Shown here: positions 18,870 to 26,321 of the stretch, piece after piece
Position numbering within the stretch: position 1 is the first letter of the stretch
How the letters are laid out: each line of letters opens with the position of its first letter
Program-made: the position numbers and the translations under genes
Notes under the pieces: model-generated
Seen by the model: only the letters and a program-made list of their open reading frames with translations
Told to the model about the DNA's origin: nothing
Database searches by the model: none
Assembly (NCBI RefSeq): GCF_031085165.1
Contig: NZ_JAVHTY010000001.1
Location: forward strand, 992,001-1,056,000
Source of the DNA: Pseudomonas sp. 102515
Lineage (GTDB): Bacteria > Pseudomonadota > Gammaproteobacteria > Pseudomonadales > Pseudomonadaceae
Length of the DNA: 64,000 bases
Direction of reading: 5' to 3'

Positions 18870-19409
18870 TCACCACATCAGGTCGTCCGGCACCTGATAG
18901 GCGGCATAGGGATCGTCCGGATCCGGCGCGCCGCTCTGCACGTTGAGCAGCACAACCCGCTTGGGATCACGCTCCTGGATGCGCTCGGCGGTAGCCCGGG
19001 GTACCACTTCGTAGCGGCCTTCGTAGCGCACGATGGCCAGGCTGCCCTTGCTGAGCTTGTCTCTCATCATGACGTTGACCGACAGGCGCTTGACCTTCTT
19101 GTCGTCGACGAAGTTGTAGTAGTCCTCGGTGGTCAGCTTGGGCAGGCGGCTGGTCTCGATCAGCTGCTTGATCTGTGCCTGCTCGGCCTTGCGCTTCTTC
19201 TTGTCTTCCTGAGCGCGATTGAGCTCCTGGTCCTTGGCCAGCTTCTCCGCCTGGGCCTGCTGGACGGCCAGCTCCTGGGAGCGGTCCTTTTCCGTCTGCC
19301 CGCGGTGCTCCATGCGGCTTTGTTTCTGCTTCTGCTTGACGGCCTGCTTGGCCTGCTTTTCATTGACCAATCCGGCTTTCAGCAGCTGGTCGCGTAGGGA
19401 CATGCTCAT
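18870..19409 (-). CDS. yaiL: DUF2058 (YaiL-like) protein
   Basis: A 179-residue, highly charged protein starting MSMSLRDQLLKAGLVNEKQA, as in the YaiL/DUF2058 family. Residues 15-75 form a Lys/Gln/Glu-rich helix, likely a coiled coil; the C-terminal half is a small folded domain (YYNFVDDKKVKRLSVN). The role is unknown; nucleic-acid or ribosome association would fit the charge but is not shown. The ATG at 19409 is chosen because family members begin with this extra pair of residues; 19403 is the alternative. Confidence 0.88.
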   Translation of the reverse strand: MSMSLRDQLLKAGLVNEKQAKQAVKQKQKQSRMEHRGQTEKDRSQELAVQQAQAEKLAKDQELNRAQEDKKKRKAEQAQIKQLIETSRLPKLTTEDYYNFVDDKKVKRLSVNVMMRDKLSKGSLAIVRYEGRYEVVPRATAERIQERDPKRVVLLNVQSGAPDPDDPYAAYQVPDDLMW

Positions 19410-19579
19410 CGATACGACTCGTCTAGATCATCCAAGGGGGCGCGGCTCGAAAGCGGCCGCGCGCCAGGGTGTCCATCCTGCGCAGCCGACGAAGCGAGTG
19501 CAAGCCTTTCTCTGGGGTGAAATAATGCGGCCATTACCTATCCGCCCCTGGTTCGGGCGCTGCCGATCACCATTTGCCC

Positions 19580-20503
19580 ATGATTACCTTCGCGATCGTC
19601 CTGCTCTTCGTCGCCAGCGTGCTCTTCGTCCACCTTCGCGGACGCGCTCGGCTGCCTTTCCTGCGCCAGCTGGTCAACCACTCGGCGGTGTTCGCCCCCT
19701 ACAACGCCCTGATGTACCTGTTCTCCAGCGTGCCGTCCAAACCCTACCTGGATCGCAGCCGCTTTCCCGAGCTGGACGTGCTCAAGGACAACTGGCAGGA
19801 GATTCGCGTCGAAGCCCTGCGGCTGTTCGACGAGGGCTATATCCGCGCCGCGGAAAAGGACAATGACGCCGGCTTCGGTTCCTTCTTCAAGAAGGGCTGG
19901 AAGCGTTTCTACCTGACCTGGTACGGCGAGCCGCTGCCCTCCGCCCAGACCCTCTGCCCGCGGACCGTCGAACTGGTGCGGCAGATCCCCAACGTCAAGG
20001 GCGCCATGTTCGCGCTGCTGCCGGGCGGCAGCCACCTGAACCCCCATCGCGATCCCTTCGGCGGTTCGCTGCGCTACCACCTGGGCCTGGCCACGCCCAA
20101 CTCGGACGCCTGCCGCATCTATGTCGACGGCCAGCCCTATGCCTGGCGCGACGGCGAGGACGTGATGTTCGATGAAACCTACGTGCACTGGGTTAAGAAC
20201 GAGACCGACCAGACCCGGGTCATCCTCTTCTGCGACGTCGAGCGGCCGTTGCGCAATCGTCTGCTGACCCGCGTCAACCAGGCGGTAAGCCGCTTCCTGG
20301 GCAGCGCCACGGCGCCGCAGAACGTCGAAGGCGAACGCGTCGGCGGCATCAACCAGGCCTATGCCTTCAGCAAGAGATTCGGGGATCGTATCGGTGGCGG
20401 CGTGAAGAAATTCAAGCGGCGCCATCCCAAGGCCTATCGCATCGCCAAACCGGTGCTGGCGGTGCTGGTGGTGATCGCGCTCTACCACTGGATCGTCAGC
20501 TGA
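19580..20503 (+). CDS. lpxO: Lipid A hydroxylase LpxO
   Basis: LpxO is a Fe(II)/2-oxoglutarate dioxygenase that adds a 2-hydroxyl to secondary acyl chains of lipid A at the inner membrane. The 307-residue protein has an N-terminal membrane anchor (ITFAIVLLFVASVLFVHL), the HxD iron motif in LNPHRDPFGGSLRYHLGL, the distal His in FDETYVHWVKNETDQTRVI, and a second C-terminal hydrophobic helix (AKPVLAVLVVIALYHWIV). The ATG at 19580 is used; an in-frame TTG lies two codons upstream. Confidence 0.92.
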   Translation: MITFAIVLLFVASVLFVHLRGRARLPFLRQLVNHSAVFAPYNALMYLFSSVPSKPYLDRSRFPELDVLKDNWQEIRVEALRLFDEGYIRAAEKDNDAGFGSFFKKGWKRFYLTWYGEPLPSAQTLCPRTVELVRQIPNVKGAMFALLPGGSHLNPHRDPFGGSLRYHLGLATPNSDACRIYVDGQPYAWRDGEDVMFDETYVHWVKNETDQTRVILFCDVERPLRNRLLTRVNQAVSRFLGSATAPQNVEGERVGGINQAYAFSKRFGDRIGGGVKKFKRRHPKAYRIAKPVLAVLVVIALYHWIVS

Positions 20504-20537
20504 GGCAGCGATCCTGCGCAGGCGGCGTCAGCGGCCC

Positions 20538-20954
20538 TTAGCCGGAACGCTGCTGGCGCTGCCGATGCAGCCGGGCCACCAGCTCGGCTTCGGCTTGGGA
20601 CAGACCGCAGGCCTGGGTAAGATCATCGGCGCTGGCGCCCAGCCCCACCAAACGCGCCGCCTGGGAAAACGACAGGCTGGTGGGATCGCTCTGCTCGATC
20701 TGGGTCAGGCGATCGGGCAAGGGCGCCACCACCTGGGCCAGCCCCTGCACCTGCTCGCCCATGCGCACCTGCCCGGCCTGATAGGTTTCCAGGCGTTTGA
20801 GCAGGATCTGCATGCGCTTGTCGACCAGGGCCTCCCGCTCGGCCAGCTTGGCCGCCTGCTGCTGCTGGCGCTGCCAGAGCAACCAGCAGCAGCCGCCGAG
20901 GCCGGCACAGGCCAGCCCCAGGGCGACGCTGAGCAGGATCAGCCCGACGAGCAT
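20538..20954 (-). CDS. DUF2802 protein, last gene of the chemotaxis operon
   Basis: A 138-residue protein with an N-terminal membrane span (MLVGLILLSVALGLACAGLG), a coiled coil (KLAEREALVDKRMQILLKRL) and a small C-terminal helical domain (FSQAARLVGLGASADDLTQA). It occupies the position of PA1465 in P. aeruginosa, directly after cheW. Its ATG overlaps the cheW stop as TGATG. A structural or anchoring role at the chemosensory array is plausible but unproven. Confidence 0.85.
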   Translation of the reverse strand: MLVGLILLSVALGLACAGLGGCCWLLWQRQQQQAAKLAEREALVDKRMQILLKRLETYQAGQVRMGEQVQGLAQVVAPLPDRLTQIEQSDPTSLSFSQAARLVGLGASADDLTQACGLSQAEAELVARLHRQRQQRSG

Positions 20955-21433
20955 CAGATGCTTTCCAGCTCCGACCACTCTTCTTCGGTCATCAGCTTGT
21001 CGAGCTCGACCAGGATCAGCAGCTCGCCGTTCTTGTTGCACACGCCCTGGATGAATTTGGCGGATTCGTCATTGCCGACGTTCGGTGCGGTCTCGATCTC
21101 CGACTGCCGCAGGTAGACCACCTCGGCCACGCTGTCGACTAGGATACCGACGACCTGCTTGTCGGCCTCGATGATGACGATACGTGTGTTGTCGGTGACC
21201 TCGGTGGGCAGCAGACCGAAGCGTTGACGGGTGTCGATCACCGTCACCACGTTGCCGCGCAGGTTGATGATGCCCAGCACGTAGCTCGGCGCACCCGGGA
21301 CCGGAGCGATTTCGGTATAGCGCAGGACTTCCTGGACCTGCATCACGTTGATGCCGTAGGTCTCGTTATCCAGGCGGAAGGTGACCCATTGCAGGACCGG
21401 ATCCTCGGAACCCTGTGCGGACGTTTTTTTCAT
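20954..21433 (-). CDS. cheW: Chemotaxis coupling protein CheW
   Basis: CheW links receptors to CheA in the chemosensory array. The 159-residue protein is one CheW domain (QWVTFRLDNETYGINVMQVQ; INLRGNVVTVIDTRQRFGL). The ATG at 21433 (MKKTSAQGSEDP) follows AGGG and gives the length usual in pseudomonads; a longer frame to 21460 lacks support. It sits between parP and the DUF2802 gene. Confidence 0.95.
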   Translation of the reverse strand: MKKTSAQGSEDPVLQWVTFRLDNETYGINVMQVQEVLRYTEIAPVPGAPSYVLGIINLRGNVVTVIDTRQRFGLLPTEVTDNTRIVIIEADKQVVGILVDSVAEVVYLRQSEIETAPNVGNDESAKFIQGVCNKNGELLILVELDKLMTEEEWSELESI

Positions 21434-21506
21434 GTTCCCTAGCCTCGTCAAATACCGCACGTGCGGCGAAGCGGGCGAACCCGCCGGTTAGTTGCAGCGG
21501 GCAGCC

Positions 21507-22427
21507 CTAGCGACGGCCACCCACCACCTGGTCAGCGAGCGCCGCCACATCCAGCAGCGCACACATCTGATCGATCACCGTACCGGCCAGCCACGGCCGG
21601 GTAGCGCGCTGATTCCGCCATTTGACCTCGGCGGGATCCAGCCGTACCGAATGGCTGACGCCATGCGCGGCCAGGCCCCAATCCAGGCCTTGCAGCGATA
21701 TCACGAATTTCAGGCCCTCGCGATAGTCGTCGCGGTAGCGTTCGGGCATCACCCAGCGCGCCGCGTCGAGCACGCGCAGGTTGCCTGCCTGGCAGGGTAG
21801 CAGGCCCAGGAACCAGTCTGGCTGACCGAACAGCGGCGTCAACTCTTCGTCGGTGAGCGGGTAGATGGAGCCCAGGCACACCAGGGGCGCGGCCAGGGTC
21901 AAGCCAGCCACGTCGAACAGCAGGCATTCGAAGGGCTCCTCGCTCCACTCGGGGCGACCTTCCACATGCACGGCGCTGGGCGGTACGCCAGCCGCTGCTG
22001 CGGGCTGCACCGCCGGGGTACCGAGGGCAATGCCCTCCACCACCGGACGCGCCGGTTCGGCAGCGGGGGCCAGTTCGGGGACGCGCCAGTCCAGCTCGAT
22101 ATCGGTTTCGGGTGGCAACGGCGCCTGGGGTGCAGGCTGCAGCACTTCGGGCAGAGCGCGCTCGGCCTGGGCAACGCCGGCACGGCGGGCAACCAGCGGC
22201 ACGACTCGGGGTTGTCGCGCGGCGTCCCGTTCGAGCTCCTCGCGCACGGCGGCAGCGAATTCGTCTTCGCTCACGCTGGCGATCGGCGCAGCCGGTGCCA
22301 CCACGGGAGCCTCGACCGGAGTGGCTTCGGCGGTCGGCAGTTCCAGGAACGCGTCCAGCAACAGGGCATCGAGATAGCCCTGGAGGACACGCTGAGGACG
22401 ATTGTCGAGGGACGTCGGTTGGCTCAT
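21507..22427 (-). CDS. parP: ParP-like protein (CheW domain with array-targeting function)
   Basis: A 306-residue protein: a short N-terminal helix (LDNRPQRVLQGYLDALLLDAF), a long Ala/Pro/Glu-rich linker (residues 35-150), and a C-terminal CheW-like domain (FECLLFDVAGLTLAAPLVCL). In Vibrio and P. aeruginosa (PA1463) the equivalent ParP binds CheA and the ParC ATPase to place arrays at the pole. Position between parC and cheW is the same here. The symbol is assigned by gene order and domain layout. Confidence 0.88.
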   Translation of the reverse strand: MSQPTSLDNRPQRVLQGYLDALLLDAFLELPTAEATPVEAPVVAPAAPIASVSEDEFAAAVREELERDAARQPRVVPLVARRAGVAQAERALPEVLQPAPQAPLPPETDIELDWRVPELAPAAEPARPVVEGIALGTPAVQPAAAAGVPPSAVHVEGRPEWSEEPFECLLFDVAGLTLAAPLVCLGSIYPLTDEELTPLFGQPDWFLGLLPCQAGNLRVLDAARWVMPERYRDDYREGLKFVISLQGLDWGLAAHGVSHSVRLDPAEVKWRNQRATRPWLAGTVIDQMCALLDVAALADQVVGGRR

Positions 22428-22484
22428 GGCGATCTACGTGGGTGGGTTGTCCAGCCTATCGGCCGGCAGGGTGGAAAACTTGAA

Positions 22485-23273
22485 TCAGGCGACCTGGCTG
22501 CTGGGCGCTCCGTCGAGCAGATGCCGCAGCAACGCTCGGTAGGCGATGACGCCACGACTGTTCATCTCGTAGCGCGACGGCACCTGCCCGGAGCGACTGG
22601 CGTCGCGCAGTCGCGTATCGATGGGAATGAAGGCCTGCCACAGCTGCGCAGGATAGGTGCTGCGCAGGACCTTGAGCGTGCCGATGGAGGCCTGGGTACG
22701 GCGGTCGAACAGGGTCGGCACTATGGTGTAGGGCAGCGCCTGCTTGCGCGAGCGGTTGATCATGGTCAGGGTGTTGACCATGCGTTCGAGCCCCTTGAGC
22801 GCAAGGAATTCGGTCTGGGTGGGAATCACCAGATGCTGACTGGCCGCCAGGGCATTGACCATCAGCACGCCGAGCAACGGCGGACTGTCGATCAGCACAT
22901 GATCGAAGTCGTTCCACAGCTGTGCCAGGCTCTTGGAGATCACCAGGCCCAGGCCACTCTGGCCCGGCGACTGACGCTCCAGGGTGGCCAGCGCGGTACT
23001 GGACGGCAGCATCGACAGCTGCGGATGGCTGGTGGGCAGCAGCAGCCGCTTCGGCAGGCCTTCCGGAACCTGGCCACCGTGTTGGAACAGGTCGAACGCG
23101 CTGTGTTCGAGACTGTCCGGATCCTGACCGAAATAGCTCGTCAGGGAGCCGTGGGGATCGAGATCCACCAGCAGGACGCGCTTGCCCTCATCGCCGAGCA
23201 AACCGGCGAGGGCAACGGTGGTGGTGGTCTTGCCCACCCCACCCTTCTGATTGGCGACAGCCCAGACTCTCAT
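22485..23273 (-). CDS. parC: ParA-type ATPase ParC for polar chemosensory arrays
   Basis: A 262-residue ParA/MinD-type ATPase with deviant Walker A NQKGGVGKTTTT near the N-terminus, Walker A' in RVLLVDLDPHGSLT, and Walker B in DHVLIDSPPLLGVLMVNA. In the chemotaxis setting this is ParC (PA1462 type), which positions arrays with ParP rather than segregating DNA. The start at 23273 (MRVWAVANQKGG) is used since Walker A normally lies within ten residues of the N-terminus. Confidence 0.9.
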   Translation of the reverse strand: MRVWAVANQKGGVGKTTTTVALAGLLGDEGKRVLLVDLDPHGSLTSYFGQDPDSLEHSAFDLFQHGGQVPEGLPKRLLLPTSHPQLSMLPSSTALATLERQSPGQSGLGLVISKSLAQLWNDFDHVLIDSPPLLGVLMVNALAASQHLVIPTQTEFLALKGLERMVNTLTMINRSRKQALPYTIVPTLFDRRTQASIGTLKVLRSTYPAQLWQAFIPIDTRLRDASRSGQVPSRYEMNSRGVIAYRALLRHLLDGAPSSQVA

Positions 23274-23308
23274 GTGCAGACTTCCTCCCGACGACACGAC
23301 CAGCCGGG

Positions 23309-24172
23309 TCAAGGTGCCGGCTTGGTGGCCGGCGACGAAGATTTGACAGGCGCCACCTCGGGCGCCGGTTCTCCAGGCGATGTTGCAGATTGTGTGCCAG
23401 TCGACGGATTTTGCAAGGTGCTCTGCGGCCGGAACAGATCGAGATTGCGCGAGATCAATAGGACCACCCGTCGATTGCGTGCTCGGTTGATGTCACTGAT
23501 GTTGTCGACCACCGGTTGATAGGCGCCATAGCCCACCACGGCCAGGCGCTGCGGGGCGATGCCGTTGCCGATCAGCAGTCGTACGATACTGGCTGCCCGG
23601 GCCGCCGACAGTTCCCAGTTGGTGGGATACAGCGCCGTGCTGATGGGGCGGTCGTCCGTGTATCCCTGTACCTGGATCGGATTTTTGAACGGCGCCAGAA
23701 TCTTGGCCACCTTCTCCATGAGGCCGAAGGCGGGATTGCTCGGCAGGGAATCGCCGCTGGCGAACAGTAGATTGGAGCTGAGCTCGATCTCCAGCCACAT
23801 TTCACTGGCCTTGATGTTCAACTGGTCGCCGGCGATGAGATCGCCGAAGGCGGCGCGCACACTGTCGGCGATCTGCTGCAGCGGATCGCTGGGCGCGCCC
23901 CTGGCCGGCTGAGCGGCGCTGGCGTCCATCACGGTCGGTGTCACGCCCGCGGGACGCTGATCGCCGAGGGGAATGGGTTTGAGTGAACGCTCCGGCTGGC
24001 TGAAGATGCCCGACAGGCTGTCCGAGAGCACCTTGTACTTGCTCTCGTTGAGCGAGGAGATGGAATACATCACCACGAAAAAGGCGAACAGCAGGGTGAT
24101 GAAGTCCGCGTAGGAGACCAGCCAGCGTTCGTGGTTCTCGTGTTCTTCGGGACGGCGGCGGCGACGAGGCAT
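23309..24172 (-). CDS. motD: Flagellar motor protein MotD
   Basis: MotD is the stator B subunit paired with MotC. The 287-residue protein has a basic N-terminus (MPRRRRRPEEHE), one membrane helix with the critical proton-binding Asp (LVSYADFITLLFAFFVVMYS), and a C-terminal OmpA/MotB peptidoglycan-binding domain (VQGYTDDRPIST; NRRVVLLISRN). The start follows AGAGGA, which lies right at the edge of a 167-bp inverted-repeat element separating it from motC. Pseudomonads also use a second stator pair, MotAB, outside this window. Confidence 0.94.
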   Translation of the reverse strand: MPRRRRRPEEHENHERWLVSYADFITLLFAFFVVMYSISSLNESKYKVLSDSLSGIFSQPERSLKPIPLGDQRPAGVTPTVMDASAAQPARGAPSDPLQQIADSVRAAFGDLIAGDQLNIKASEMWLEIELSSNLLFASGDSLPSNPAFGLMEKVAKILAPFKNPIQVQGYTDDRPISTALYPTNWELSAARAASIVRLLIGNGIAPQRLAVVGYGAYQPVVDNISDINRARNRRVVLLISRNLDLFRPQSTLQNPSTGTQSATSPGEPAPEVAPVKSSSPATKPAP

Positions 24173-24182
24173 GCGGCGTCCT

Positions 24183-24349
24183 CTAGTGTGGTGTATCGGA
24201 AGTTCGCACAAGAATTGGCGAGTGATTTTTTGCTCTGGGCCAGGCGCCGCGACGAGTCATAGCAGGGCTATGGCGAGGAGTGGCAACGCCGCCCAGGCCA
24301 AAAAAGCGCCGCCAAAATTGTGTAGATAACTTCCGATACACCACACTAG
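24183..24349. mobile_element. 167-bp MITE with perfect 22-bp terminal inverted repeats
   Basis: Left end 24183-24204 and right end 24328-24349 are exact reverse complements over 22 bp, starting CTAGTGTGG. The interior is also roughly palindromic, so the transcript could fold into one long hairpin. TA at 24184-24185 and 24347-24348 fits a TA target duplication as made by IS630/Tc1-type elements, which is inference. It lies between motC and motD; the motC stop codon TAG (24348-24346) is inside the right repeat. Confidence 0.85.
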
Positions 24350-25086
24350 TCCAGAAAACCTTGCAGCTTCATTTCGATGGAGCGAGGATTCTCGCCCTCG
24401 CCGATGGACATCAGGCCTTCCAGCAGCATTTCCCGGTAGCGGGACTGTTGCTGGGCCAGCGCCTTGAGCTTGTTGCCCACGGGCAGCAACAGCAGGTTGG
24501 CGAAGCCGACACCATAGATGGTGGCCACGAAGGCCACGGCGATGCCGCTGCCCAGCTGGGAGGGATCGGCGAGATTCTGCATGACGTGGATCAGGCCCAT
24601 CACCGCGCCGATGATCCCGACCGTGGGTGCATAGCCCCCCATGGCTTCATACACCTTGGCGGCGGCGATGTCGCGATCTTCCTGGCCGTAGAGATCCACC
24701 TCGAGAATGCTGCGCAGGGCCTCGGGCTCGGTGCCGTCCACCAGCAACTGCAGGCCCTTGGCGGCATAGGGATCGGCTTCGCGGCCGACCAGGGGTTCGA
24801 GACCCAGCAGGCCTTCCTTGCGCGCGACGTTGCTCCAGTTGACCACCTTGCGGATGCCACCGGCAAGATCCAGCCGCGGCGGCACGAACACCCAGGCCAG
24901 CATGGTCAGGGCCCGGCGCAGCACCGGCAGGCGGGTCTGCAGCAGGACGGCACCCAAGGTGCCGCCGACCACGATCAGCGCCGCGGGAGCGTTGGCCAGG
25001 GCGGTGAAGGAGCCACCCTCCAGCAGGTTGCCACCCATGATGGCGGTAAAGGCCAGCAGGATGCCGATGAGACTGAGAACGTCCAC
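24346..25086 (-). CDS. motC: Flagellar motor protein MotC
   Basis: MotC is the stator A subunit that forms the proton channel with MotD. The 246-residue protein starts with GTG (25086; MDVLSLIGILLAFTAIMGG) after AAGGG and has four membrane helices and the family signature YGVGFANLLLLPVGNKLKAL. Two Pro-containing segments near helices 3-4 (ALAQQ loop; GYAPTVGIIGAVMGLIHVM) are typical. Its last residues (KLQGFLD) run into a stop codon provided by the adjoining inverted-repeat element, so the native C-terminus may have differed by a few residues. Confidence 0.93.
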   Translation of the reverse strand: MDVLSLIGILLAFTAIMGGNLLEGGSFTALANAPAALIVVGGTLGAVLLQTRLPVLRRALTMLAWVFVPPRLDLAGGIRKVVNWSNVARKEGLLGLEPLVGREADPYAAKGLQLLVDGTEPEALRSILEVDLYGQEDRDIAAAKVYEAMGGYAPTVGIIGAVMGLIHVMQNLADPSQLGSGIAVAFVATIYGVGFANLLLLPVGNKLKALAQQQSRYREMLLEGLMSIGEGENPRSIEMKLQGFLD

Positions 25087-25120
25087 GCTCAATGCCCTTC
25101 TGGCCAGTGAACGCCTGCCG

Positions 25121-26239
25121 TCACGAACAGGCCTCGGCCAGGTGTCTGCCGATGTCGTCCAGGCCATAGACAGCGTCGGCCAGATTGGCCTTGGCGATGG
25201 CCATGGGCATGCCGTAGATGACGCAGCTGGCTTCGTCCTGGGCCCACACCTGGCTGCCGACCTGCTTGAGCATCCGCGCGCCTTCGCGACCGTCGGCGCC
25301 CATGCCGGTCAGGACGACCGCCAGTACCTTGTCGGCATAGGCCTTGGCCGCGGAGCCAAAGGTCACGTCGACGCAGGGTTTGTAGTTGAGGCGCTCATCA
25401 CCGGGCAGGATCTTCACCGTGCCACGGCCGTCCACCATCATCTGCTTGCCGCCAGGTGCCAGCAGGGCAAGTCCGGGGCGCAACTGGTCGCCATCCTCGG
25501 CTTCCTTGACGCTGATGCGGCAGAGCTTGTCCAGGCGCTCGGCGAACGCCTTGGTGAAGGCCGCCGGCATGTGCTGGATCAGCACCAGGGGTGCCGGGAA
25601 ATTGGCTGGCAGCTGGGTAAGCACCCGTTGCAGAGCCACCGGGCCACCGGTGGAGGTGCCGATGGCCACCAGGCGATAGTGCTTGCGCTTGGGCGGCGGC
25701 GAAGCCGGAGCCGTGGGTGCGTGACCGACCGAAGCGCCGCTGGACGGCGCCGGACGCGACGCCGGGCGAGCGGTGGCTGGCGTGGCCGAGGCACTGGCGG
25801 GCGCAGCCGGCGCGACGCTGGGGGCCACAGCGAAGCGCCGGTTGGAACGGGCGATATGGTGGATCTTCTCGCACAGCAGCTTTTGCACACTGGCGGGGTT
25901 GCGCGAGATGTCCTCGAAATTCTTCGGCAGGTAGTCGACCGCGCCAGCATCCAGGGCATCCAGAGTGACCCGGGCGCCTTCGTGGGTGAGCGAGGAGAAC
26001 ATCAGCACCGGGGTCGGGCACTTCTGCATGATGTGGCGGACCGCGGTGATGCCGTCCATCATCGGCATCTCGTAGTCCATGGTGATGACATCGGGCCGCA
26101 GCGCCAGGGCCTGGTCGACCCCTTCGCGCCCGTTGCTGGCCGTGCCCACCACCGAGATGTTGGGATCGGCCGCCAGGATTTCCTTGAGCCGACGCCGGAA
26201 GAAGCCGGAATCGTCCACCACCAGTACTTTTACCGGCAT
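25121..26239 (-). CDS. cheB: Chemotaxis response regulator/protein-glutamate methylesterase CheB
   Basis: CheB removes methyl groups from (and deamidates) receptor glutamates, resetting the array. The 372-residue protein has an N-terminal receiver domain (phospho-Asp in [13 protein letters not shown]), a long Ala/Pro/Ser linker (residues 145-185), and the C-terminal methylesterase with GTSTGGP (catalytic Ser), the His in [12 protein letters not shown] and Asp in [10 protein letters not shown]. It follows cheA and precedes motC by 34 bp. No cheR is in the window; in P. aeruginosa cheR is encoded elsewhere. Confidence 0.96.
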   Translation of the reverse strand: MPVKVLVVDDSGFFRRRLKEILAADPNISVVGTASNGREGVDQALALRPDVITMDYEMPMMDGITAVRHIMQKCPTPVLMFSSLTHEGARVTLDALDAGAVDYLPKNFEDISRNPASVQKLLCEKIHHIARSNRRFAVAPSVAPAAPASASATPATARPASRPAPSSGASVGHAPTAPASPPPKRKHYRLVAIGTSTGGPVALQRVLTQLPANFPAPLVLIQHMPAAFTKAFAERLDKLCRISVKEAEDGDQLRPGLALLAPGGKQMMVDGRGTVKILPGDERLNYKPCVDVTFGSAAKAYADKVLAVVLTGMGADGREGARMLKQVGSQVWAQDEASCVIYGMPMAIAKANLADAVYGLDDIGRHLAEACS

Positions 26240-26321
26240 ACGTTGAAACTCCTAACTGGGGCGGCGCAGGCCACCCGATGGCGCCAGGCCCAGGGCCCGA
26301 CGCCGCTCGTACCCGGCCGAC

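Noticed and set aside
22485-23273. Chromosome or plasmid partition gene parA
   Set aside because: Flanked by motD, parP and cheW and with no parB or parS nearby, so it is better read as chemotaxis-array ParC.
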